Positions 51,370 through 61,393 of a stretch of DNA of 64,000 nt are shown here, piece by piece. Position numbers and translations under genes: made by a program. Positions within the stretch are counted from its first letter, which is position 1. Each line of letters starts with the position of its first letter. This stretch comes from Spongilla lacustris. Lineage: Eukaryota > Porifera > Demospongiae > Spongillida > Spongillidae. The stretch covers positions 3,801,771 through 3,865,770 of the forward strand of contig OX442418.1 in NCBI GenBank assembly GCA_949361645.1. Reading direction: 5' to 3'. Under the pieces are notes generated by a model, which ran no database searches, was not told where the DNA came from, and saw nothing but the letters and a program-made list of their open reading frames with translations.

Positions 51370-51516
<147 letters not shown>

Positions 51517-52936
51517 TAGTCATCTCATTCTCGTGTAGTGCCAGGATTTCTGTGATGGAGGTCAGACGAATATTGACAAGTCCCAGGTCATTGGACAGTT
51601 TTTGGTTCTCTTCTTCAAGCTCCTACATGCATGCACATAAAATGCACATAACCCCATACATTCTACACTTATCAGCCCCTCTCACTCCGCTTTGAACCAC
51701 TCACCTTTGACCTGCTCTGGAGCAGTCTTCTCTCCTCGTGCCACGCCATACCACACTTAGGAAGCTCACCTCCAAGGTATGCTTCTAATTGGAGCACTCT
51801 TGAACGCTTTGTATCTAGTTCAGACTGCAGGGCACTGGATGGTTCAGGGTACAAAGGGTTAAATAAATAATGGAACTAGAAAAGCAACAGCTCAGAAGGA
51901 AGGTAAGGGATGGGGTGTAGGGAAATGGAGGACATACTTGTAGGAGATGATGAAGTCCTGTAAGGGCAAGGATGTAGAGGTAACAAATATGAGGGAGAGG
52001 AAGAAAAGATGAAGAGAGGGGAAGATGAGAACAGAATGATCTTTTCTTCTCAACTGATATCACACAGCTACTCAAGCAGAATACCTTATCTGATTGGCCA
52101 TCTCCTGTCTGGAAGTCTGCCCTTCCCTATCCCTGGCAGCCAACTGCTCCCTCAGTGCTCTCTGCTGCCTATCCCAGTCACTCTTCTCCTCCGCCATCTT
52201 TCTCTCCAGGTCCCCATAACTGTGCTCCAATTCCTTCAGCTGGTTGGTGAGGGTGGCCACCTCTCCATTCAGCCTCCCTGTCTGCCTCCCACTGCACCCT
52301 CACATCCTTCACTTCCTGCCCCCTCCCCTCTTCACTCCTCTCAAGCTCCGCACTCAGTTCCTCTTTCTCCTCCTCCAGAGTGCACAAGGCATTTTTGTGC
52401 TGAAGCGCGAGTTCCTCTATGTCCCTCTGTCGCTTCTCCTCAGCTTTGAGCAACAAATGCTGGAGTTCCACTACTTGGGCGGCCATTTTCTGTCTGTCTT
52501 CTTCCAAAACCCTCACCTTGCTCTGTAAGTGACATTCCACATCCAGCAAGTCGTTTGCAAGCAGCGCTGCGCTCGTTCGAACGGGAGCAGGAACGGAAGA
52601 TGGCGGAGGTGGACGGGGCGAGCGTGTTCTTTTGGAGCTGCTGCTCGCTGAATCTAGTTGCTTCCTGGAAGCAAACACTGGCATGTTATACATCACGTCA
52701 TAAGCAGGGTATGCCGCGCACCCACTCTCACACATTAAAAATTCACGCAAGCATGTAAATGCTTACTGTAATAGAATAGTTAATTATTATTATTAGATTT
52801 AAGTGACACGTGATTAGATTAGAGATTTTGGATGTGGCTTTGAGTGTGCAGTGTGTTTTTGATCTGAGTTAATATCTGTTTGAATCGGGCTAGTTCTTGT
52901 GCTTCTACTGAAATAACACATGGTGTCAGAAGTGAA

Positions 52937-55015
52937 ATGGAGTTTTTGAAAGCGCCTAGTGAGCTCGACCTCTCTACCACGGACAGTATTTCAATTCAGG
53001 AAAAATGGCGGAAATGGAGACAAGCAATGGAGTTATACTTGCAATTCAGTATGTCAGAGAAGACTGAAAAAGAAAGGTGCGGCGCCTTTTTGTATCTGAT
53101 TGGTCAGTCGGGTAGGGACGTTTACAACACCATGACGATAACTAACGCGGAAAAGGACAAGTTAGATGTGCTATTCGCAAAGTTTGAGGAATATTGCAAT
53201 TCAAAGCAGAATGTCACTATGGAGCGGTATAAATTTAATACGCGCAACCAAGGAAAGGAGGAGACAGTCAACCAATATGTTGTTGTACTAAAGTTGCTGG
53301 CAAAGAACTGTAAATTTGGGATCCTAGAAGATGAAATGATACGAGATCGATTGGTATGTGGCATAACATCGGAGCGGGTGAAAGGACGTCTACTGAGAGA
53401 ACGAGAGCTATCACTTGACAAAGCCATGTTGATCTGCCAAATAGAAGAGGAATCAAACAAGCAGATGAAACTTCTCGGTGAAGAAGGACCTGAAACAGTA
53501 GTGCAAGTTGTGAAACGAACCCCTCATTATGAAAAACCTGTCAGATCCAAACCTCTGGACAAAGAGGAACGGAAACATGTAAGTCAGCAGTCATGTGGCA
53601 ACTGTGGCTTTACACATCACAGATCGCAATGTCCGGCTTTAGGAAAGAAATGTTATCAATGTGGACGGTTGAACCATTTTTCTCACATGTGCAGGTCCAA
53701 AAAGGTTGCTACAGTTCATCACTCAGAGGATGAAGAAGAATCGGAGGACGCTAAATATGTTGGAGGCATAACCAAAAGAGGCAAAGACGACGGGAGTGAA
53801 TACTTCACTACACTTATTATGAATGGAGCTCAAGTGAAATTTAAGGTGGACACTGGATCCCAGGTCAACATTTTGCCGTGGGATACTTTCAAACAGTTAC
53901 ACAACAAGCCACGTTTGAACACAGTAAAAACCAATTTAGTTAGTTACTCAGGTGACAAGCTAACAGTAGTAGGCACCTGTCAGCTGCGATGTAAGAACAG
54001 CTCATTGGAGTTTTTTGTTGTCAAAACAAAGCAGTGCCCAATTCTCAGTTTCCAAGCATCCAAGGAACTTGATCTAATTAGAGTGGTCACTAGCATTACA
54101 AGAACGGCAGATCTGATCAAAACATATGAGGCGGTGTTTCAAGGTTTGGGGTGTCTCACTGAACCATACAACATCAGGATTGATCATGATGTCCAACCAG
54201 TTGTCTGCCCTCTCAGGAATCAACCGGTGGCATTACGAGAGCGTTTCAAAGAAGAACTGGACAACATGGAGCGCATGGGAGTGATCAAGAAGGTTGAAAT
54301 TCCTACTGACTGGGTGAACTCCTTAGTGATCGTGGAAAAACACAAAACCAAACAGCTGAGAATATGTTTGGATCCTCGACCACTCAACAAGGCAATCAAG
54401 CGTGAACACTTCCAGTTACCAACATTGGAAGACATAACCACAAGGTTGTCAGGAGCAAAACGCTTCTCCAAGCTGGATGCAAAGAATGGGTATTGGCAAA
54501 TCCCATTGGGTGAAGAAAGTCAGCTGCTCACAACATTTAGCACTCCGTTTGGGCGATATTGTTTTGCCAGAATGCCATTTGGAGTGAAATCTGCACAAGA
54601 GGTGTTCCAAAAACGCATGTGTCAGTGTTTTGGTGACCTACCGGGTGTAGAAATAGACATCGACGACATACTCGTTTGGGGTGCATCAGAAGAGGAACAC
54701 AACAGTCGCCTACAAGCAGTGTTACAAAGATGTAAAGACATAGGGCTTACTCTGAACAAGGATAAGTGCAAGTTCAATGTTTCCGAAGTAACATATCTAG
54801 GGCATACAATCAGTGCAAATGGAGTAGCCCCAGATAAGGAAAAAGTACGGGCAATTGCAGAAATGCCACCGCCAGATGATAAAAAAGGTGTGGAGAGGCT
54901 GCTGGGTGTGGTGAACTATGTGGGAAAATTCATACCTAACATGGCTGCAGTGACAAAGCCCATACGAGAGTTACTAAAAAAAAGAGGTTCAATTCAACTG
55001 GAGTCACGAACATGA
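52937..55015 (+). CDS. Ty3/Gypsy gag-protease-RT ORF
   Basis: ATG at 52937 (MEFLKAPSELDL), just after the primer site, ending at TGA 55013-55015. Order: capsid-like gag, two zinc knuckles (CGNCGFTHHRSQC and CYQCGRLNHFSHMC, about residues 221-252), aspartic protease (KVDTGSQVNIL, about 302-312), reverse transcriptase (LRICLDPRPLNK, FSKLDAKNGYWQIP, catalytic IDIDDILVWG about 573). The catalytic box has DIDD where most families have YxDD with Y/F. The frame ends just after a run of eight A (54976-54983), before RNase H, and the rest of pol continues in another frame one base away. Confidence 0.93.
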   Translation: MEFLKAPSELDLSTTDSISIQEKWRKWRQAMELYLQFSMSEKTEKERCGAFLYLIGQSGRDVYNTMTITNAEKDKLDVLFAKFEEYCNSKQNVTMERYKFNTRNQGKEETVNQYVVVLKLLAKNCKFGILEDEMIRDRLVCGITSERVKGRLLRERELSLDKAMLICQIEEESNKQMKLLGEEGPETVVQVVKRTPHYEKPVRSKPLDKEERKHVSQQSCGNCGFTHHRSQCPALGKKCYQCGRLNHFSHMCRSKKVATVHHSEDEEESEDAKYVGGITKRGKDDGSEYFTTLIMNGAQVKFKVDTGSQVNILPWDTFKQLHNKPRLNTVKTNLVSYSGDKLTVVGTCQLRCKNSSLEFFVVKTKQCPILSFQASKELDLIRVVTSITRTADLIKTYEAVFQGLGCLTEPYNIRIDHDVQPVVCPLRNQPVALRERFKEELDNMERMGVIKKVEIPTDWVNSLVIVEKHKTKQLRICLDPRPLNKAIKREHFQLPTLEDITTRLSGAKRFSKLDAKNGYWQIPLGEESQLLTTFSTPFGRYCFARMPFGVKSAQEVFQKRMCQCFGDLPGVEIDIDDILVWGASEEEHNSRLQAVLQRCKDIGLTLNKDKCKFNVSEVTYLGHTISANGVAPDKEKVRAIAEMPPPDDKKGVERLLGVVNYVGKFIPNMAAVTKPIRELLKKRGSIQLESRT

Positions 55016-55040
55016 GGAGGCATTCAAGCAACTGAAACAT

Positions 55041-56900
55041 TTGCTGTCAACAGCACCAGTTTTAGCTTTTTACGATGTAAAAAAATCTGTAACCGTCAGT
55101 TGTGATGCCTCACAATTCGGTCTGGGTGCAGTTTTGCTACAAGAAGGCCAACCAATAGCGTATGCATCGCGATCGTTGACAGACACGGAGTGCAGATACG
55201 CACAAATTGAAAAGGAGCTCCTTGCTGTTGTGTTTGGACTGGAAAAATTCAACCAATATGTGTATGGGAAGTGCGTAGATGTAGAGTCGGATCATAAACC
55301 ATTGGAGGCAATCTCAAAAAAGTCTTTGTGTCATGCCCCGCCTCGATTGCAACGCATGTTACTTCGACTTCAGAGGTACGATTTCACACTACGTTACAAG
55401 CCTGGCAAAGAAATGGTAATTGCTGATACACTATCCAGGGCGTGTACTACTGATGACACTACTGATAGAATGGAGGAGGAGCTGAAATGTGCCGTACATT
55501 TGATCCTTAGCACAGGTATGTCGGAAATGTGGCTACAGGAGATAAAGGAGGCTACAAATGAAGACCAGTCAATGCAGAAACTCAAAATTTACATACAGCA
55601 TGGGTGGCCAGAAGAACTATCACGGGTACCTGAAGAGATACGAGAATATTGGCACCTTCGTGACCAACTCTCAGAAGCTGATGGCATTCTACTCAAAGGA
55701 GAGAAACTCATAATTCCACAAAATCTCAGGGGCAGCAGTATGCTTGATCGAATCCATATGGGACATATGGGAGTTACAAAGTGTTCACAACGGGCGAGAG
55801 AAGTGATGTTCTGGCCTGGCATGAATAAGGCAATAGAGCAAATGGTTTTAAGATGCACCATATGTCAGGAACATCGTGATTCAAATCCCAAAGAACCCAT
55901 GCTACCAGGTCCAGCACCTGAGCGCCCATGGGAAATCATTGCTACTGATCTTTTCCAGTGGGATGGCAAGGATTATGTATTATTGGTGGACTATTATTCA
56001 CGTTACATCGAAATCAGGATGTTAGAAAACACAACTAGTACAACAATGATACATCATATCAAATCAATATTTTCTAGACATGGAATACCCTCTATGATCA
56101 TTAGTGATAATGGTCCACAATACACAGCAAAAGAATTTCAGAAGTTCACAAAGGAATGGAGGATCAGACACGTCACAGCAAGTCCGTACCATCCTCAAGC
56201 GAATGGTTTGGCTGAGAAGAGTGTTCAAACAGTCAAAAGGATACTGAGCAAAGCAAAAGCAGATGGTCAAGACCTATACTTATGTTTATTGGAATACAGA
56301 AACACAATGATTGACAACCTAGCCTCACCAGCACAACTGCTGATGGGCAGAAGGTTACGCACTAACCTCCCAGTAGCAACCTCACAGCTTCAACCAAAGG
56401 TCATAGATCCAAACATGGTGAAAGCAAAACAGAATGAAAGGAAGGCACATCAAAAACAGAATTATGACAAAGGTTCCAGACAATTACCTGAGCTCAAAAA
56501 AGGAGAAAGAGCGCGTGTTCAAATACAAGGAAAATGGAAACCAGTGGTGATCATGGACAAGGCAGGAACGCCAAGGTCGTACATAGTGAAAACAGAAGAG
56601 GGCAAATTGCTGCGGAGAAACAGAAAACATTTGATGAGACTGGAAGAACATGTGACGGAACCAGAGCTACAAGTGACATATGCTCAACCAGAAGAGAGGC
56701 ACATGGAACACTCTGAGGGAGATGGAGCAGAGATAGAAGATGGTAAACCTGCAGAGGTGGAAATAGCAGAAGATGAAAACACAAGAGATGATGACCAACC
56801 AGGCAATGAAGAACTAGCACAACAAAACATTGAGTATACAACAAGATCAGGGAGAGTAGTCAAACCTCCAAAAAGGTTTAATGACTTTGTGAAAGTATGA
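55041..56900 (+). CDS. Ty3/Gypsy RNase H-integrase ORF
   Basis: About 619 codons; the first codon of the open stretch is not ATG, so it is a continuation of pol rather than an independent gene. RNase H-like part (SCDASQFGLGAVL, IEKELLAVVFGLEKF, SDHKPLEAI), a linker, the integrase zinc site (HMGHMGVTKC ... CTICQEH), the DDE core (IATDLFQWDG, IISDNGPQYT, NGLAEKS) and a C-terminal tail ending RSGRVVKPPKRF. Either a +1 type frameshift at the A-run or a single-base change separates it from the upstream ORF. Confidence 0.9.
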   Translation: MLSTAPVLAFYDVKKSVTVSCDASQFGLGAVLLQEGQPIAYASRSLTDTECRYAQIEKELLAVVFGLEKFNQYVYGKCVDVESDHKPLEAISKKSLCHAPPRLQRMLLRLQRYDFTLRYKPGKEMVIADTLSRACTTDDTTDRMEEELKCAVHLILSTGMSEMWLQEIKEATNEDQSMQKLKIYIQHGWPEELSRVPEEIREYWHLRDQLSEADGILLKGEKLIIPQNLRGSSMLDRIHMGHMGVTKCSQRAREVMFWPGMNKAIEQMVLRCTICQEHRDSNPKEPMLPGPAPERPWEIIATDLFQWDGKDYVLLVDYYSRYIEIRMLENTTSTTMIHHIKSIFSRHGIPSMIISDNGPQYTAKEFQKFTKEWRIRHVTASPYHPQANGLAEKSVQTVKRILSKAKADGQDLYLCLLEYRNTMIDNLASPAQLLMGRRLRTNLPVATSQLQPKVIDPNMVKAKQNERKAHQKQNYDKGSRQLPELKKGERARVQIQGKWKPVVIMDKAGTPRSYIVKTEEGKLLRRNRKHLMRLEEHVTEPELQVTYAQPEERHMEHSEGDGAEIEDGKPAEVEIAEDENTRDDDQPGNEELAQQNIEYTTRSGRVVKPPKRFNDFVKV

Positions 56901-57244
56901 ACTTCAAAAAGGGGAAATTGTAATAGAATAGTTAATTATTATTATTAGATTTAAGTGACACGTGATTAGATTAGAGATTTTGGATGTGGCTTTGAGTGTG
57001 CAGTGTGTTTTTGATCTGAGTTAATATCTGTTTGAATCGGGCTAGTTCTTGTGCTTCTACTGAAATAACACACTTACTTATGCTCTTTGTTCTCTTGCCA
57101 CAGCTGCCGTAGCGCTTCCTGTACGCCATGAATAGCCTCTGACCTCTCTCCCTCTTCCTTGCTGTAGAGAGCTTCAAAGAAAGACGGGGGGTGAAGAGGT
57201 ATGTTACCCGTTCCTCCTAGCTGTTGCCATGTAACTTTTATCAT

Positions 57245-58141
57245 GGTCTGGGAACGGTGAGGCAATTATCGCTTAGGAATGGTTTAAAATGTCTACATTG
57301 CACGTACGTGTATGGTTCCAGCATAATTTATGGACCTGCTGCATGTTTTCTTCAGCCCGAGACGTTTATAGTAAGTACTTGTATTTTATAGTTTATTAAA
57401 ACTGCGCGCATGATTTTTAATTAGTTAAATTTATCAAATCAGAAAAGAAAAACACGCACACGCACCCTAGTACAATAGACCACGCGTTCTAGTAATGAAA
57501 TTCAGCTTATAGATGCCGGTGTGTTGAAAAAGGGCTAATAGACTTTGTGTGGTTATAACACGCTATACAGAGCGATAGTCATTCAGTCACATCCCGAATG
57601 TCCGCATTTTGACTAATTCGCTTGAACATCATTGCGGGCAATGGGCTGCGCTTTTCAAATCTATACCTGCTTTGTTCCGTTGAATGCTGGGGGCGGTAGA
57701 ACAAAGTATATGGTAATTTAATACGGAGGCGTTTGTAAACTGCACCTATAAGGCATAAGCGCTATAGGAGGTGCCGATATCTGTACAAGAGCATCGCGAG
57801 CGCATCTGGAGATGATGTGGCAAGTTACGTTCCCGCTGTCGTTACTCGTTGCAGCTGCATGCGGAGCAACTCCTTTGATTCGTAAGCGCCCTATCATGTA
57901 TTGTTAATGTACGACAATGATGCATGCACATTTTGCGATCTAGCGCTAATTGTTTGATTCCCCACACGCACAAAACCAGCGAGCTGCCTGCCTCTTAAAA
58001 CCATTAGCTCTGTCGTATCAGTCAACGTCAGAGCACTGGGCTCTCACTACTGCTCAAATAGCACTCTCACAGCTGCTCGCGGAAGTGGAGCGGGGTCCAG
58101 TGGACAGCCGATGCCAACTCACCACACCGCAGCTGTCAGAG
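57245..58141. promoter_or_regulatory. Shared upstream region of divergent gene pair
   Basis: Lies between the start of CCHCR1 (minus) and the extracellular gene (plus), with few repeats and higher GC. Most of it (about 57500-58141) is preserved, inverted, at 5450-6085. A bidirectional promoter is a reasonable inference from the head-to-head layout; no clear TATA box or other core element is proved. Confidence 0.4.
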
Positions 58142-58702
58142 TGCATTCCCGTCGGTATGTGCATGTACAGCAATTACGTCATCGGTTGATCATTACATGA
58201 TCTCACATAGTTTAAAAGCAGCAAAGTTGTTATAGGCGTTGCTAAATATATACATGCATAACTGTACACGTAGTCCCTATGGCATCTAAATGTGCATGCG
58301 CATATTTAAAGTCGCATTTGATTACGTTTTTATTGGTTGATTCGGCCATCATATATACATATTACGTGCCATGTATATGTACTTGGTATCTTACCAATCT
58401 GATATGTAATAAGTGTTGATATCAATTATTGGCCAGTGTGAGTTTCAGCGGTACCAGAGGGACAAATACCTCTGCTGGTTGTAAATGCAAATGAATAATT
58501 GCATTGATAGTACCTCCAGCTGGTGTTTACAACTTAGTACATGTATATGTACATCATTGCGGTACATTGCACTACATTGGTTAATTGAAAATACATTTCT
58601 GTATTATTGATTCACTGCCAGATGGCAGTAGGTCATGTAGAACTGCAAACTGATTGTATATGCAATAAAATCATATAAAATGTGTCCCTCTCTCGTCCCC
58701 AG
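58142..58702. other. 5' flank/intron of extracellular gene copy 2
   Basis: Direct copy of 8551-9137 with small indels. No open exon is shared between the two copies here, so the first exons and signal peptide of the gene are not identified. Confidence 0.5.
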
Positions 58703-60539
58703 GCCAAGGACAAGCTAATATGCGCACTCGCATGATCATCACGGCCACCATGACATGTGACAGCCTGTGTGTGCGCCACAACTAAACCCTGCAGACCCTA
58801 AGTGTGCTGCAGGACAACCTGCTCTACCTCAGGACTGCAGCCCTGCAGAGAGTGTCCGTGAAGCTCAACATATAAAGGAGGGGTCAACATTCTCATGTGG
58901 TTTTTTGATGGCCGCCGATCCATTGTGAGCACCTGTGAGGGTGGCAGTACCACCTCTGTGATAAAGGGACTGTCCCTGTGTGGTGAGTGAAAGAGTGCCT
59001 GATTGTTACCATGGAACATGAAATACTTAAAAGGAATAAGGGAAGGCAACCTTCTTTCCTTTTCTCAGTTCCATCGGCCCATCATAATTACTTCCCTTAC
59101 ATATCATCCTTCCATTCCACCTTTCCGTTCTTTACACCTTCATTCCTTCCTTACCTCCCTTCATAATTGGAAAAATATCTCCAAATCCTTGTGATTTGTG
59201 GTATTAATCAGGATGGGCTCTACCTACCATGAGTGTCATCTATGTGGTATCTCCTCCTCAGACTGTCCAGCCCAGTGTGACAAATGTGGGGGTGGGCTCT
59301 ACCTCCCACAAATGTCATCTCAGTGCCAGTCCTGCCCCCAGGGCACATGGAGGCAGATGGGTATGGACTACACCTCCTGTGTCCAGTGTCCTCCAAACAC
59401 TGACATATTATCCTTTGGAGCCGCTGCATCTACAGATTGTAACTCCAGGTGTGCGAGTGTGTGTAAATGTGTATAAGTGTGTGTGTGCATGCCTGTGGTA
59501 TGTGTGCCGGTATGTATGTGTGGAGGTGTGTGTCAATAGGCTATGTCTGTATATGAACATTGTGTTTTGTGGTGTGTGCATTTATATTTAGTGATGTGCA
59601 TGACATGCATATAATGCAGCAAATTTGAATTGAATTGTGGCATCCAGATTGGTATAATTTCATTGTGAATGTGAAATAAAAGAAGAAAAAAATTGTAGTA
59701 CTTCGAATTCATGATTCTAAGGGTACAGATTGATGTGCTGTCTGGAGATGTGTGTACATGTATTCTTCCACTATATCTGTACCTCAGCCATGTATTTTCC
59801 AATGCACCCCACCTCTCTACCTCAGCCTGTCCTCAAGGGATGGTCTACTTATCATGTGGTCCAGTCTGTCCAGCAACATGCACTAACCCCACCCCTCCAG
59901 AAGGCTACCCAACTAACTGCATGACTGGCTGCTTCTGTCCACCCAGCACTGTGGATAATTATGGAGAATGCATCACGCTGTCCAACTACACTAGCGGAGT
60001 GATAGAAGGAAAGAGGCTAGGGATGGAATAGGAGTAACGGAGAGGAGAAAGGAAGGAGGGGAGTGATAGAGGGGATGAAGGAATGATGGGGAGTGATGGA
60101 GGGAGGAAATAGGGAAGGGAGTGATGAAGTGAAGGAAGGAGGGAGGTGGACAAGAAAGGAGAGGGGAGGAAGAGAAGAAAATTAAAGTGGGACAGAAGTG
60201 GGAAGGGATAAAGATTTATCCAAACGTTACCCATATTCAATGTTGGGTCCAATGTACAACATTCTCTGTATGCTTATTCCATCTCCTTCACACTTAGGTA
60301 ACATACCTCTCACTATTGGTTATGTCATCAGGGTGTATGAAGGTGTGAACATCACAATCGATTGCTCTCTGCTGGTAGACGCCCATCCTAATGGATCAAT
60401 CCACTGGCATACACAGCTCATCAACCCAAAAGAAGTGATCCGTGATAAGCTTGAAGTTCCCGGCCCATATCTGCCACCTTCTTAGAGCTGGTGGTGCCCA
60501 GTACCCGAGTGCTGGAGCAACAACTCCATCATCTCTGTC
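58703..60539 (+). pseudogene. Extracellular GCC2-TIL-Ig protein gene, copy 2
   Basis: Exon equivalents: 58703-58982, 59262-59448, 59826 to about 60000, 60298-60539. The TIL module is intact here (CPQGMVYLSCGPVC, CPTNCMTGCFCPPSTV, GECITLSNYT), unlike copy 1. Breaks: in exon 1 CACAACTAAACC gives a stop where copy 1 has CACAACAGCACC, and TATAAAGG adds four bases. In exon 2, two bases are lost (GATTGTAACTCC versus GATTGTGTGACTCC), spoiling the join to the TIL exon. The donor after the Ig-like exon is lost (CAGTAACTCAG versus CAGTAAGTGGG). TIL modules occur in secreted protease inhibitors and VWF/SCO-spondin-like proteins; the overall function is unknown. Confidence 0.6.
60000..60195. repeat. GA-rich tract, second copy
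   Basis: Shorter counterpart of 10470-10740 (GGGAGTGATGGAGGGAGG units) before the Ig-like exon of the second extracellular-gene copy. Confidence 0.75.
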
Positions 60540-61393
60540 ATCAGTAACTCAGCGGAGTTAAGGACAGGGTCTAAAAATTGTAGGTTTCCTAACGCGGCGC
60601 GCGCGTAACGTGACGTAAATGATACGTCACTATGGAATTACGGTATATAGTTGTAGGCCTAGAGAAGTTACGCGTGTACATAGGAATCGAGCTAGTTACG
60701 CGTGTACATAGGAATCGAGCTAGTTACGCGTGTACATAGGAATCGAGCTAGTTACGCGTGTACATAGGAATCGAGCTATTACGAGAGTTTTGTTCTATGC
60801 CTTCATGCTGTTGGATCACCTTTGCAACATTGATGTAACTCTGAGCGAGCGGGTTGAACTGGATCGTGGCGCCTAACTTGTGAAAGGTTAGCAGTGTTTA
60901 CTGATGTAGTGTGAGGTTTAAGTTATTGTACTTGGCAAGTCCCCATTTTTCTGACACTGGAATTTGAAATGTATTGTTCCCTCTACCACCGGTATTTCTA
61001 ACTAGCGCGCATCATCCCCCAACTACTAGTAAATACCTGGTAGCAGCCAAAAAAAAAGTGGTAACACATGTAGGCAGGGTGATAGCGTGCGTGCGTGTGT
61101 TTTTGATTTATACTGATTTGTACTGTAGTGTCTATATATGAGAGTGCAGCATGTATGGTTGTATACATGTAGCAAGAATGAACAGTGATTACAGCTAACT
61201 GTATGTGTGGTTTGATGTGTGACAAATATGTTGCGTGCCCTATCCGTTCAGCTATAGCACTCATAATAATACATATGTTATAGTGATACAGAATGTATGC
61301 TCATTTGTCCTTTGTTATAAATATCATGTGCTACATGTACTTGGTCTGTCTAGAGGATTTCAGTTGATCTCTAGTGTGCACAGGGGAGATGTC
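60540..61393. other. Spacer with CG-rich start
   Basis: Similarity to copy 1 ends near 60545. A CG-dense stretch with GCGGCGCGCGCG lies at about 60590-60605. Then the 28-bp repeat, then AT-rich sequence without a recognised gene. Confidence 0.5.
60667..60778. repeat. Four perfect 28-bp tandem repeats
   Basis: Four exact copies of GTTACGCGTGTACATAGGAA followed by TCGAGCTA. Perfect identity suggests very recent expansion. Each unit holds ACGCGT. Confidence 0.97.

Larger units (their letters stand above)
52767..57072 (+). mobile_element. Ty3/Gypsy LTR retrotransposon, young
   Basis: LTRs of 154 bp at 52767-52920 and 56919-57072, identical by eye, beginning TGTAATAGAATAG and ending GAAATAACACA. 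A 5-bp target duplication CTTAC is at 52762-52766 and 57073-57077. A primer site TGGTGTCAGAAGTG directly follows the 5' LTR, and a purine tract (AAAAAGGGGAAAT) precedes the 3' LTR. Two long frames encode gag to reverse transcriptase and RNase H to integrase. Antisense insertion in CCHCR1 intron 1, exactly at the splice donor. Confidence 0.97.

Noticed and set aside
51940..51960. A 20-nt CCHCR1 exon (CTTACAG/GACTTCATC...CTACAA/GTATGT)
   Set aside because: Splice sites look plausible, but including it breaks the frame; exon 2 joins 51705-51834 in phase without it.
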